IMG/VR virus record: IMGVR_UViG_3300043448_000429
Span: 1 to 35,442 of that record
DNA: 35,442 bases
DNA from: a virus
Reading direction: 5' to 3' (one strand)
The notes beneath the pieces are model-generated. The model worked only from the letters and a program-made list of their open reading frames with translations, was not told the origin of the DNA and did no database searches. This document shows, one piece after another, positions 26,301-32,375 of this stretch (position 1 is the first letter of the stretch; every line of letters starts with the position of its first letter). Position numbers and translations under genes: made by a program.

Positions 26301-26944
26301 ATGAAAATAATACTGACTTTGATGACAGGTCACCTCAGGACACATATATTCAAAGTAAAACTTCTTTAACCAGTAGAGATGGTGTTGATGATATTAGCAA
26401 AAGAGTGGCGTCACTAAGTACTGACAGGCACGGAAATCAACGTGTAAGAGCAATTGATACTAATAGAGATTTGGGTGATGAAGTAACAATTAATACTATG
26501 ATACCAAAAGGTGTAAAAGCTAAAATAGTTCCTCAACAAGGTAATGCAAATATAGAAGAAGCAGAAAAATTATCAGCACGTGAGAAATTCAAACGTGGAT
26601 TAAAACGTGCAGGATATGATCCTGATGCCGGTGCAGATAGATTATTACGATTGATTGCTAGACAAGCAGAAGAACGTAAAGAATTTGAAAGAAAACAAAA
26701 AGAACAGGATGAAGAATTCTACAAAAATAGAAAATTAAAAGAACAAGATCCTCAACCAAATAGTAATCAACAAGATCAACCAAAGTCAAATAAATTGTTT
26801 GATGTACTAAAGAGTATAGGTGATGTTGCATTACCAGTTGGCAGAGCTATTTATGGTATGCAGGGAAGAGATGTACCAGCTGACATAAAAAGTGATGTAA
26901 AAACAATGATACGAAATAAAGTTACAGGCGAGCCAAACAAATGA
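23315..26944 (+). CDS. Tagged 1209-aa apparent polyprotein with repeated prohead-protease-like sites
   Basis: Begins with the tag-like MKIKQLSE, then short modules separated by hydrophobic-x-E junctions. Sites after E56, E121, E196, E220, E307, E377, E431, E535, E547, E632, E666, E696, E716, E771 and E1082 read VDE-G, IKE-G, VDE-G, VAE-G, LAE-G, LEE-G, VKE-D, IAE-H, LSE-N, LNE-A, LDE-K, IQE-G, INE-K, MAE-A and IEE-A, close to the T4 gp21 rule (L/I)-x-E. Modules include a basic KSFCARMSG to RRWNC piece (484-516), KWVRFGPDGKIRGDC to KCLPQSKA (551-588), two CW-x(18-20)-PNCV units (634-690), CPECGG (701-706) and a CYYKVKSRYKVWPSAYASGA to NWG piece (721-753). The last third is helical and Gln-rich. 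Probably internal virion cargo cut during maturation; cleavage is inferred. Confidence 0.8.
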   Translation: MKIKQLSETTAGAVASVAMPLGSTHKRTEEAANPAQQAAIAVNMKKTGKKPKKVDEGTYKGPHGEMDVDRSKKGVTKVSRKDYEASYPNVANVGKDVSDYDLNLHPNKPHISLSKVKKIKEGDTEPQFVEINPNSFLDDDFYAFDPETKVLKGTWSHKSVGRRHHEYEAQQKGYEVVSGMKAKRLGLVRKQKQVDEGGFDIPEIPRAPTPKPPKEKDVAEGAGRSFLEIVDDFLVDYSGSQSGDTYSWTDGKKVIEVEMDPSDNGTVYWALGIAGRTGKTNWVESGSDNPKDALRVVKNFAKNSLAEGMFGLSDKEKGKIQNIAIEISDIPGYWDWKRDTFTPYGVLALEKALDDNKHYVKYALSLTADDYYYDLEEGKDESLRKAVTDFDYNKNNQQPVAPSPEQKAQIKKDVSDYNKEKEEKQKQGVKEDWQKVNRKDKTSGMSSKAVKAYRRENPGSKLKTAVTTKPSKLKRGSKAAKRRKSFCARMSGNKGPMKKPNGKPTPKALALRRWNCESIEDMRKLIENAEKFIAEHKQINNEKSLSENLHKWFKEKWVRFGPDGKIRGDCARGDDSEGKPKCLPQSKAQNLGKKGRASAAARKRREDPNPERSGKAINVATKKKTNEADLNEACWKGYHKEGNKKMFGKTYPNCVKNTNEEQQLDEKCWDTHKQVGMKKKGGKMVPNCVPKESIQEGHQQCPECGGAMYSEEMINEKKDACYYKVKSRYKVWPSAYASGALVKCRKKGAKNWGTKSESIDTKSNILKGMAEAKLREEELLLAPGQGVRFKTELMPKRTDHEVEMARNQLRSSFENAKDIYQNIKDLSEIQGLDGWVQAKITKASDYLEAVNQYIEGKKEMLEIQSEVDHQVEEQYPAQQYSPKGVPLKRAPVAPTNVPQGWQANTQADGSTRISKQGSMSRDQYQQNMANYKAQNWTPQNIADYDRRMASGQGYSDAEKYANYQAGVKASGREDPETLAMLIPDENVRNQLQQPTNENNTDFDDRSPQDTYIQSKTSLTSRDGVDDISKRVASLSTDRHGNQRVRAIDTNRDLGDEVTINTMIPKGVKAKIVPQQGNANIEEAEKLSAREKFKRGLKRAGYDPDAGADRLLRLIARQAEERKEFERKQKEQDEEFYKNRKLKEQDPQPNSNQQDQPKSNKLFDVLKSIGDVALPVGRAIYGMQGRDVPADIKSDVKTMIRNKVTGEPNK
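25214..25384 (+). repeat. Tandem duplicated CW/PNCV module in the polyprotein
   Basis: Two consecutive units, residues 634-655 and 668-690, each run CW-x(2)-H-K-x(2)-G-x-K-K-x-(F/G)-G-K-x-(Y/V)-PNCV with small spacing differences, and each is preceded by a hydrophobic-x-E junction (LNE-A, LDE-K). This looks like duplication of one peptide with its processing site. Confidence 0.7.
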
Positions 26945-28212
26945 AATATATAGAACTATTTGAAGGTGCAGAACCACAACTACCAGGTGCACCTAGTGGT
27001 ATACAAATTATGACACCGCAACAATTTGTTGCTAAAAGTCAACAAGGTCAAGAACCAACTCCTGATGAAGAAGTTGATGAAGCTACTAAACTTCCAGCAA
27101 GCACACGTGAATTAAAAGGACAAGAACTAACAGATTATCTAGACCGTATTCGCGGCACTGCTGACATTGACAAAAAGACAGGCATGCCCAAAGTAGATAA
27201 AAAGGGCAAAGAAAAGTATATCAGTGGTAAAACTAAACTAGACAAGTACAGAATGCCCTACATTCATCGTAGTGCAGTATTAGGTTTCTATTCACCTGAA
27301 GGTAAGAAGTATGACATTGATAGATTAAAAGATGCAATGAAGCAGCGTCCTGCTAAGTTATTAAAGCAGAATGAAAAAATGAAACATAGTAATGGAGAAC
27401 TAGAACAATTCTTCAATATTGGTTTCGCTGCATTAGTTGGTTCTGCTGTTGATGAAACAACAAACGAAATTATTATTGTTAACACTTGTCCTGGCGCAGG
27501 ATCATGTAAAGTAGATTGCTTTGCTATGAAGGGTGGTAAAATTCAATATGATGGTCCTTGGTTAAGTGATGCACGTATTCTTACTTACTTACTAAATGAC
27601 CCTGAAGGATTTAAAGCGCAACTTAATAGTGAAATTGCAAAAGAGGCAAAAGCAGGTGCAACATACAAAAAAGGTCCATACAGTGTTTCTATTCGTTGGC
27701 ATGATGCAGGTGACTTTTTCAGTCCTGAATATTTAGGACTAGCATTTGATATTGCAAAAGCCAATCCTACAGTTAAATTTTATGCTTATACAAAAATGGC
27801 TAGTGCTGCTCTTGCTCAAAAGCCAGATAATTTTATTATCAATTGGAGTGAAGGTGCTCACACTAGTCAAGAAAAACAAGTAAAAGCGGCTGATCCTAAT
27901 TTAGAGCGTACAAAGAACTCACGTATTGTACCAGAAAAATTATTCTGGGACTTGTTAGTAAAAGACGAAAAAGGTAATTTAGTTAAGGGCAGCGAAGGAC
28001 AATGGCAAGTTCAACCTGATAAATTAAAAGAGTTAAAACAAAGATTAGGGCAAGCATATGGTATTAGTCCAAGCTCTATTCTATCATACGATGAATATAC
28101 ATCAAGACCAAAAACAGGTGGAATGAAATACAATGTTATTGTTGCGCCAGGTGAAGGTGATATTAGCGCAAACGATCTTGGCGTGCTAAGTACATTATTA
28201 TTGAGACATTAA
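26941..28212 (+). CDS. Tagged Gp88-like cysteine protein
   Basis: A 423-aa protein starting MKYIELFE-GAEP, tag-like, with a second possible processing site VDE-A (45-48) after a Pro/Gln-rich linker. The core has CPGAGSCKVDCFA (C183, C189, C193), SDARILTYLLNDPEGF (209-224), a RWHDAGDFFSPEYL segment (252-265) and FYAYTK (280-285). This order resembles the phage Gp88/DUF7227-type family as I remember it; its activity is not established, though the clustered cysteines suggest a metal or iron-sulfur site. It overlaps the polyprotein gene by ATGA and is followed after 1 nt by the Dps gene. Confidence 0.72.
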   Translation: MKYIELFEGAEPQLPGAPSGIQIMTPQQFVAKSQQGQEPTPDEEVDEATKLPASTRELKGQELTDYLDRIRGTADIDKKTGMPKVDKKGKEKYISGKTKLDKYRMPYIHRSAVLGFYSPEGKKYDIDRLKDAMKQRPAKLLKQNEKMKHSNGELEQFFNIGFAALVGSAVDETTNEIIIVNTCPGAGSCKVDCFAMKGGKIQYDGPWLSDARILTYLLNDPEGFKAQLNSEIAKEAKAGATYKKGPYSVSIRWHDAGDFFSPEYLGLAFDIAKANPTVKFYAYTKMASAALAQKPDNFIINWSEGAHTSQEKQVKAADPNLERTKNSRIVPEKLFWDLLVKDEKGNLVKGSEGQWQVQPDKLKELKQRLGQAYGISPSSILSYDEYTSRPKTGGMKYNVIVAPGEGDISANDLGVLSTLLLRH

Positions 28213-28213
28213 A

Positions 28214-28654
28214 ATGCTATCAGACAATTTAAAAGTATTACTAGCAAGTACACAAAGCTTTGCAATTAAATCACAAAACTTTCATTGGAATATTGAAGGT
28301 AGTGATTTTCCACAATATCATGAATTTTATGATAATCTTTATAATGATGTTCACGATACTATAGACAGAATCGCTGAGTACATAAGAATATTAGGTCATT
28401 ATACACCTGGAAGTTTACAGCGTTATGGTGAACTAACTATTATTCCTGATCAAACAAAAATTCCTAGAGCAGAATTAATGTTTATGGAAACATTAAGTGA
28501 CATTGAAAGAATGCTTGAATTAATTATACCAATGTTCGATGAAGCAACTAATGAAAGACAACAAGGTATTGCAAACTTTTTAGCAGAGTTACAAGACTTG
28601 TATGGCAAGAAAGCTTGGTTCATTCGTAGTATTCTTAAACGTGAAAGAGCATAA
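28214..28654 (+). CDS. dps: Dps-family ferritin
   Basis: A 146-aa four-helix protein of the DNA-protecting ferritin family, which oxidises iron with peroxide inside a 12-mer shell. The ferroxidase ligands are present with the E. coli spacing: H24, H36, D40, D51, E55 (12, 4, 11 and 4 apart, as H51, H63, D67, D78, E82). The context NFHWNIEG then DFPQYHEFYD is diagnostic. The Lys-rich N-terminal tail that E. coli Dps uses for DNA binding is missing, so DNA binding is uncertain. It has no capsid tag. It may protect phage DNA or the infected cell from oxidative damage. Confidence 0.93.
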   Translation: MLSDNLKVLLASTQSFAIKSQNFHWNIEGSDFPQYHEFYDNLYNDVHDTIDRIAEYIRILGHYTPGSLQRYGELTIIPDQTKIPRAELMFMETLSDIERMLELIIPMFDEATNERQQGIANFLAELQDLYGKKAWFIRSILKRERA

Positions 28655-28713
28655 TGGATCCAAACACTAATCCAGATGATGATCGCCCAGTTGTTCCTTA
28701 CGGAGAACACTAA
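28654..28713 (+). CDS. Possible 19-aa mini-gene
   Basis: ATG overlaps the dps stop (TAATG, 28652-28656) and its TAA overlaps the next ATG (28711-28715). It encodes MDPNTNPDDDRPVVPYGEH, an acidic proline-rich peptide. Precise stop-start overlaps at both ends favour translation; it could also serve only to couple dps with the next gene. Confidence 0.5.
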   Translation: MDPNTNPDDDRPVVPYGEH

Positions 28714-28895
28714 TGAAAGCCAAAGAGTTTTTAGAAAAAATTAACAAATATTCAGCTAGAGTCAAAGTAAAAGCTGGAGGCAACTCTACGACAGTAAATA
28801 CTGTTGTGTTTGCTGATAACGCATCACAGGCACGTGCGTTATTACAAGCAGCATATGGTGATAATAGCGTAATTTCATTAGACAAGTTGAGTTAA
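28713..28895 (+). CDS. Small tagged protein, 60 aa
   Basis: A 60-aa basic protein starting MKAKEFLE-KINK, like the capsid tag. The rest (KVKAGGNSTTVNTVVFADNASQ and a helix ARALLQAAYGDN) reads as a beta-beta-alpha mini-domain of unknown role. It begins within the stop of the mini-gene and is 3 nt before the next gene. The small size and tag recall T4 internal proteins. Confidence 0.7.
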   Translation: MKAKEFLEKINKYSARVKVKAGGNSTTVNTVVFADNASQARALLQAAYGDNSVISLDKLS

Positions 28896-28898
28896 TTT

Positions 28899-29096
28899 AT
28901 GATTGCAGAAATGGTTATTTGGGGTTTCTTTAGTGCAATGGGTTGGATGGCAGCTAATTGGACAGTGGATCAAGTAATTCAAGAAAAGAAAAAAGAAAAA
29001 GAAGAACAAGTTTGTTCTGATTGGAAAGAAGAAAAAATGCCAGACGGCACTATTCACAGATCAAGAACTTGTAATACAATAAAGGCTTCACCTTAG
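28899..29096 (+). CDS. Small membrane-anchored protein, 65 aa
   Basis: A 65-aa protein with one N-terminal membrane segment (about 3-25, EMVIWGFFSAMGWMAANWTV), a charged Lys/Glu stretch (30-37) and a short Cys-containing tail (CSDWKEEK to RTC, two cysteines). The stop is TAG, one of only two in the window. In-frame codons continue for 19 residues after it in a GC-rich stretch. A role in the cell envelope or lysis is possible; unassigned. Confidence 0.7.
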   Translation: MIAEMVIWGFFSAMGWMAANWTVDQVIQEKKKEKEEQVCSDWKEEKMPDGTIHRSRTCNTIKASP

Positions 29097-29166
29097 GACC
29101 GTGAGGGCGCGGCTGCTGCGCTATCCAAAGGAGTCGTGCCCAGAGGGTTTAAGTGAGCATTAATCT
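29097..29166. other. GC-rich intergenic segment
   Basis: About 64% G+C over 29095-29150 in otherwise AT-rich DNA. After the TAG stop at 29094-29096 the frame stays open for 19 codons (DREGAAAALSKGVVPRGFK) to TGA. A GTG frame from 29101 is also open for 20 codons. A weak GCGC stem is possible, but there is no tRNA-like or terminator structure. Confidence 0.45.
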
Positions 29167-29871
29167 ATGACAGAAATCTTATATACACTTATCTGCACAC
29201 ATATTACAATCGTGTGCGTAACACTTTTCTTACATCGTAGCCAAGCACATAAAGGAATAGAGTTCAATCCTATCGTAAGTCATTTTATGCGTTTTTGGTT
29301 ATGGCTTACAACAGGCATGGTTACTAAACAATGGGTAGCTATTCATCGTAAACATCATAGATTTTGCGAATCAGAGGGCGACCCACATAGTCCAGTTACA
29401 TACGGCATTTGGCGTGTACTATTCAAAGGAGCATTACTTTATAATGACGCAAGCAAAGATAGTGAAATGGTTAATAGTTACGGTGTTGGGACTCCTGATG
29501 ATTGGATCGAGCGCAATGTATACACTCCTCACAGCAGACTTGGCATTAGTATTCTCCTTGTGTTCAACCTCATTGTCTTTGGTTGGCTGGGCGCCATAAT
29601 ATGGGGCATACAAATGATATGGATACCCTTTTGGGCTGCAGGAGTAATTAATGGTATTGGTCATTGGTGGGGCTATCGTAATGGTGAAACTAAAGATCAA
29701 AGCAGAAACATTAGCCCTATAGGGTTTATCATAGGCGGAGAAGAATTACACAACAATCATCATTTAGATCCTGCTAGTCCTAAATTAAGTAATCGTTGGT
29801 ATGAACTTGACATCGGCTGGATATATCTACATATTTTACGTTTTTTCAAATTAGCTAAACTACGTACATAG
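29167..29871 (+). CDS. Fatty acid desaturase (acyl-CoA/acyl-lipid delta-9 type)
   Basis: A 234-aa membrane di-iron desaturase that would introduce a double bond into fatty acyl chains and change membrane fluidity. All three histidine boxes are present: HRSQAH (23-28), HRKHH (60-64) and HNNHH (196-200), with an extra His in GHWWGYRN (167). Hydrophobic segments near 6-23, 40-55, 125-150 and 150-166 fit the family. It is shorter than most bacterial relatives (about 300 aa) but looks complete. It ends in TAG. An auxiliary metabolic gene; whether host-derived cannot be told here. Confidence 0.93.
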   Translation: MTEILYTLICTHITIVCVTLFLHRSQAHKGIEFNPIVSHFMRFWLWLTTGMVTKQWVAIHRKHHRFCESEGDPHSPVTYGIWRVLFKGALLYNDASKDSEMVNSYGVGTPDDWIERNVYTPHSRLGISILLVFNLIVFGWLGAIIWGIQMIWIPFWAAGVINGIGHWWGYRNGETKDQSRNISPIGFIIGGEELHNNHHLDPASPKLSNRWYELDIGWIYLHILRFFKLAKLRT

Positions 29872-29878
29872 CCAAATA

Positions 29879-29899
29879 CGCATAAATACTAATTATGCG
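29879..29899 (+). promoter_or_regulatory. Late promoter with start-codon-sequestering hairpin
   Basis: CATAAATA (29881-29888) lies in the left arm of a perfect 7-bp inverted repeat CGCATAA (29879-29885) / TTATGCG (29893-29899), loop of 7. The right arm contains the ATG at 29895. Late transcription should start near 29894, removing the left arm; readthrough from the desaturase gene would hide the start codon. Confidence 0.7.
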
Positions 29900-30776
29900 C
29901 ATTTCAGACTTTAGAATTCACAACACACAAAAACTAGACCGTATTCTTGCAAAGTTATGCGAGATGATTATTGACGGACAAAAACGTGACCCTGACTACT
30001 ATGGTATGGTAGCAGCGTGTGTACTTGATACACAAGACGAGGCCGTTTGTGCAGTCAATTATCAAAAAGGTGACCAGCGAGTTCACGCCGAAAAAGCAGC
30101 AGTTGAAAAGTACATGAATCAATATGGAGACATCCCTGCAGGAAGTATTATAATTACCACACTAAGTCCATGCAGTGAGATGATGAGGGAACGCTACGGA
30201 GACGATTGCACAGACTTAATAGAACAGATAGGAGTGCATAAAGTATACTGCGGATATGAAGATCCTACACAAGATGACAGTAGTAACTATATGCATAAGA
30301 CATTTCATGTCATGTGTACTAGAAACGACAAAATCAAAGAACTATGTAAGTCCTTTGCAGATACTTTCTTAGAAAAAGAAAAGATAGCAGAGCATAAGCA
30401 AATAATGGAAGCAGTATTAAAAGTGAATACTGAAGAAATGGTTCCTAAATTTGTTGAGTGGTCTAGACGAGTATTGAAGCTCAAAACTAATCCCGAAATA
30501 GAATTAAGTTATGATACTGAAGAAGCACAAAAAGGACATCATACTGGTCGTCATACTACAGATGACAACAAAGTATGGGTTTATGCAAAGAATCGTAACT
30601 TAGTGGATATATTAAGAACAGTGTTTCACGAATTAGTTCATGTACGCCAAGGTGAGTTGAATATGATTAAGCCAGGTGATAGTTATCCTGGTAGTCCTAT
30701 TGAGCGTCAAGCAGATGAAATGGCTGGAAAGTTTATAAAGATATTTGGTGAAAAGCACCCTGAAATTTTTCAATAA
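29895..30776 (+). CDS. Deaminase-like domain fused to zincin-like metallopeptidase
   Basis: A 293-aa two-domain protein. Residues 1-150 carry the cytidine-deaminase fold signature: HAE (64-66) and PC (92-93) with a second Cys in the DDC at 103-105; the style resembles RibD-type deaminases. Residues 170-293 contain HELVH (245-249), a zinc HExxH motif, followed by IERQADEMAGKF (269-280) that could give the third ligand. The joint (164-170) reads IAEHKQI, identical to a stretch of the polyprotein (533-539), and could be cut after IAE. No Shine-Dalgarno; near-leaderless late transcript expected. Substrates unknown; a role in modifying host nucleotides or proteins is inferred. Confidence 0.82.
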   Translation: MRISDFRIHNTQKLDRILAKLCEMIIDGQKRDPDYYGMVAACVLDTQDEAVCAVNYQKGDQRVHAEKAAVEKYMNQYGDIPAGSIIITTLSPCSEMMRERYGDDCTDLIEQIGVHKVYCGYEDPTQDDSSNYMHKTFHVMCTRNDKIKELCKSFADTFLEKEKIAEHKQIMEAVLKVNTEEMVPKFVEWSRRVLKLKTNPEIELSYDTEEAQKGHHTGRHTTDDNKVWVYAKNRNLVDILRTVFHELVHVRQGELNMIKPGDSYPGSPIERQADEMAGKFIKIFGEKHPEIFQ

Positions 30777-30789
30777 CATATAGGAAAAC

Positions 30790-31557
30790 ATGACAGAATC
30801 TATATTCAAAAAATATGATAGAACCAAGCGCAGAAATAATTTAGGAAAAGACCTTGTGTTTTATGAAAGTGACAAATGGACAGCCTTAGCACCATTGGAT
30901 GAAAATTCATTAATATATCATTATCATGTAGCTAAAAATTGTTTATCTGCACCAGAAATGTTTCCGGAAATGTTTAGAAACGTAAGATCAATTGGGCAGG
31001 TTGGAATGTTATATCCAAAAAATCCAACACACGAATATGAAAAATATGAGTTTCACTTTTATTATCATTTAATACCAAATTTTTTGTTAAGGTATTTAAA
31101 AGAAAAAGGGGCTTTTACTGCAGGATTGAAAAACAAATTATTAGAAAACGATTTTAGTGAACAAGATATAGAAAATATATTAGATGTAAATTACAGTACG
31201 ACAAGCGAACAAGAATATAAAATTTGGACATTGACATTTGATATAAAGGATGATGATTTAAGGCCTATTTTAGAAATTTTAAATCTAGAAAATCATAATA
31301 TAATTTCATTATCTGAGTTGATGGATCCAGTAAAATTATTTTCAAATTCCTATCTAACCTTTTCAAAAGAATTCTTAGAAGGTAACAATTTACAGAAACG
31401 AGGACCTAGTAATTTACAAGGAACTTTTTATTCAATTAAAGAGCTGAAAGAACTTTTACAAGATGAATACGAAGTTATATTAGCAAAATATTTTGAATCA
31501 TTTCCTAATTGTGAAAAACAATATGAGATGTACAGTTTTTATGATAGTATGCAGTAA
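30790..31557 (+). CDS. Unknown protein, possibly related to the WCTA-motif protein
   Basis: A 255-aa protein rich in Asn, Lys, Glu and aromatic residues, preceded by AGGA. No clear motif. WTALAPLDENSLIYHYHVAKNCL and, further on, KYEFHFYYH vaguely align with the W-x-V-x-x-P / GTRWCTA / YQLHF layout of the protein at 33487, so it may be a distant relative. It lies 3 nt upstream of the Alt-like gene. It has no capsid tag at its start. Confidence 0.7.
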   Translation: MTESIFKKYDRTKRRNNLGKDLVFYESDKWTALAPLDENSLIYHYHVAKNCLSAPEMFPEMFRNVRSIGQVGMLYPKNPTHEYEKYEFHFYYHLIPNFLLRYLKEKGAFTAGLKNKLLENDFSEQDIENILDVNYSTTSEQEYKIWTLTFDIKDDDLRPILEILNLENHNIISLSELMDPVKLFSNSYLTFSKEFLEGNNLQKRGPSNLQGTFYSIKELKELLQDEYEVILAKYFESFPNCEKQYEMYSFYDSMQ

Positions 31558-31560
31558 AAT

Positions 31561-32346
31561 ATGAAAGCAAGTGAATTTATAACAGAGTTATATGAACCAA
31601 AAACTAGTTTTCCATTAAACTGGTATCCAAGTCACCACCCTAGCGAAGCATCAGCTAGAGCATATGATAGGAACAAAGGTTACATAGATATTAAATTCAC
31701 TCCAATATTAGGTTCCGATGATATGGTTGAAGTAGAATTTAGTCGCAATGATAGTTATGACATGACTGGTGGCGGTGATGCTAACAGGGTATTAGGAACA
31801 GTATTACAAGCATTTCGAGAATACCTACAAGGTTATCAACCTAAAATACTAGTGTTTAGTGCAAAGGGTGCAAGCCGTAGTAAAGTGTATCAGAATTTAA
31901 TAAAACGATTTGCAAGTACTGTAGGTTACAAACAATTTGATATCAGTAAATTAAGTCCAGAAACACAAGAAAAAATTGCCTTTAGTGGTAGTGATCTTAT
32001 GGTATTAAGAAAATCACTGGTTAAAGAAGATATTAAACCTAGAACATATGCAGGTAACGTGCAGGCGGGTAATTATTTAGTTAAAATAGATCAACATCTT
32101 GTAGATAGAGCAGTTGAAAGAAATGTTCCACAGCATGAAATTATAAGCACAATGAATAAATTAAGTAAAGCCAAAGCTAAACTTAAAACTTTAGCTCCCG
32201 GTGAAAGTTTTTATATTCATGATAACACCAATGGTTTGTATGTATTATTTTATACTTTAGATTCTGATAGAAAAGTTTATATAGCCAGAACAGTTTGGCC
32301 CCATAAAAAGAAAGATAGTGTTTTACCGATTATTCAGGTGGCATGA
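31561..32346 (+). CDS. Tagged Alt-N-like protein with RNase-like C-terminal domain
   Basis: A 261-aa protein. The leader MKASEFITE-LYEP parallels T4 Alt (MELITELFDE), and the region after it (12-150) follows Alt's N-terminal domain in layout: a GGGDANRVLGTVLQAF stretch, then a strand and KGASRSKVYQNLIKRF. A VKE-D site (154-157) would separate a C-terminal domain (about 170-261) with HLVDRAVERNVP and a strand-rich end, like small RNase or toxin folds (DUF4258/RelE style); that part is uncertain. In T4, Alt is packaged and injected. The same is proposed here. Confidence 0.7.
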   Translation: MKASEFITELYEPKTSFPLNWYPSHHPSEASARAYDRNKGYIDIKFTPILGSDDMVEVEFSRNDSYDMTGGGDANRVLGTVLQAFREYLQGYQPKILVFSAKGASRSKVYQNLIKRFASTVGYKQFDISKLSPETQEKIAFSGSDLMVLRKSLVKEDIKPRTYAGNVQAGNYLVKIDQHLVDRAVERNVPQHEIISTMNKLSKAKAKLKTLAPGESFYIHDNTNGLYVLFYTLDSDRKVYIARTVWPHKKKDSVLPIIQVA

Positions 32347-32375
32347 TGAGAGCAAACGAATTTTTAATTGAGGGC
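32346..32375 (+). repeat. Tag-coding DNA repeat, copy A
   Basis: First 30 nt of the kinase-like gene, coding MRANEFLIEG. It differs from copy B at two third-codon positions only. Confidence 0.85.

Noticed and set aside
29097-29166. tRNA or other structured RNA in the GC-rich patch
   Set aside because: No T-loop, acceptor stem or convincing long stem could be built.
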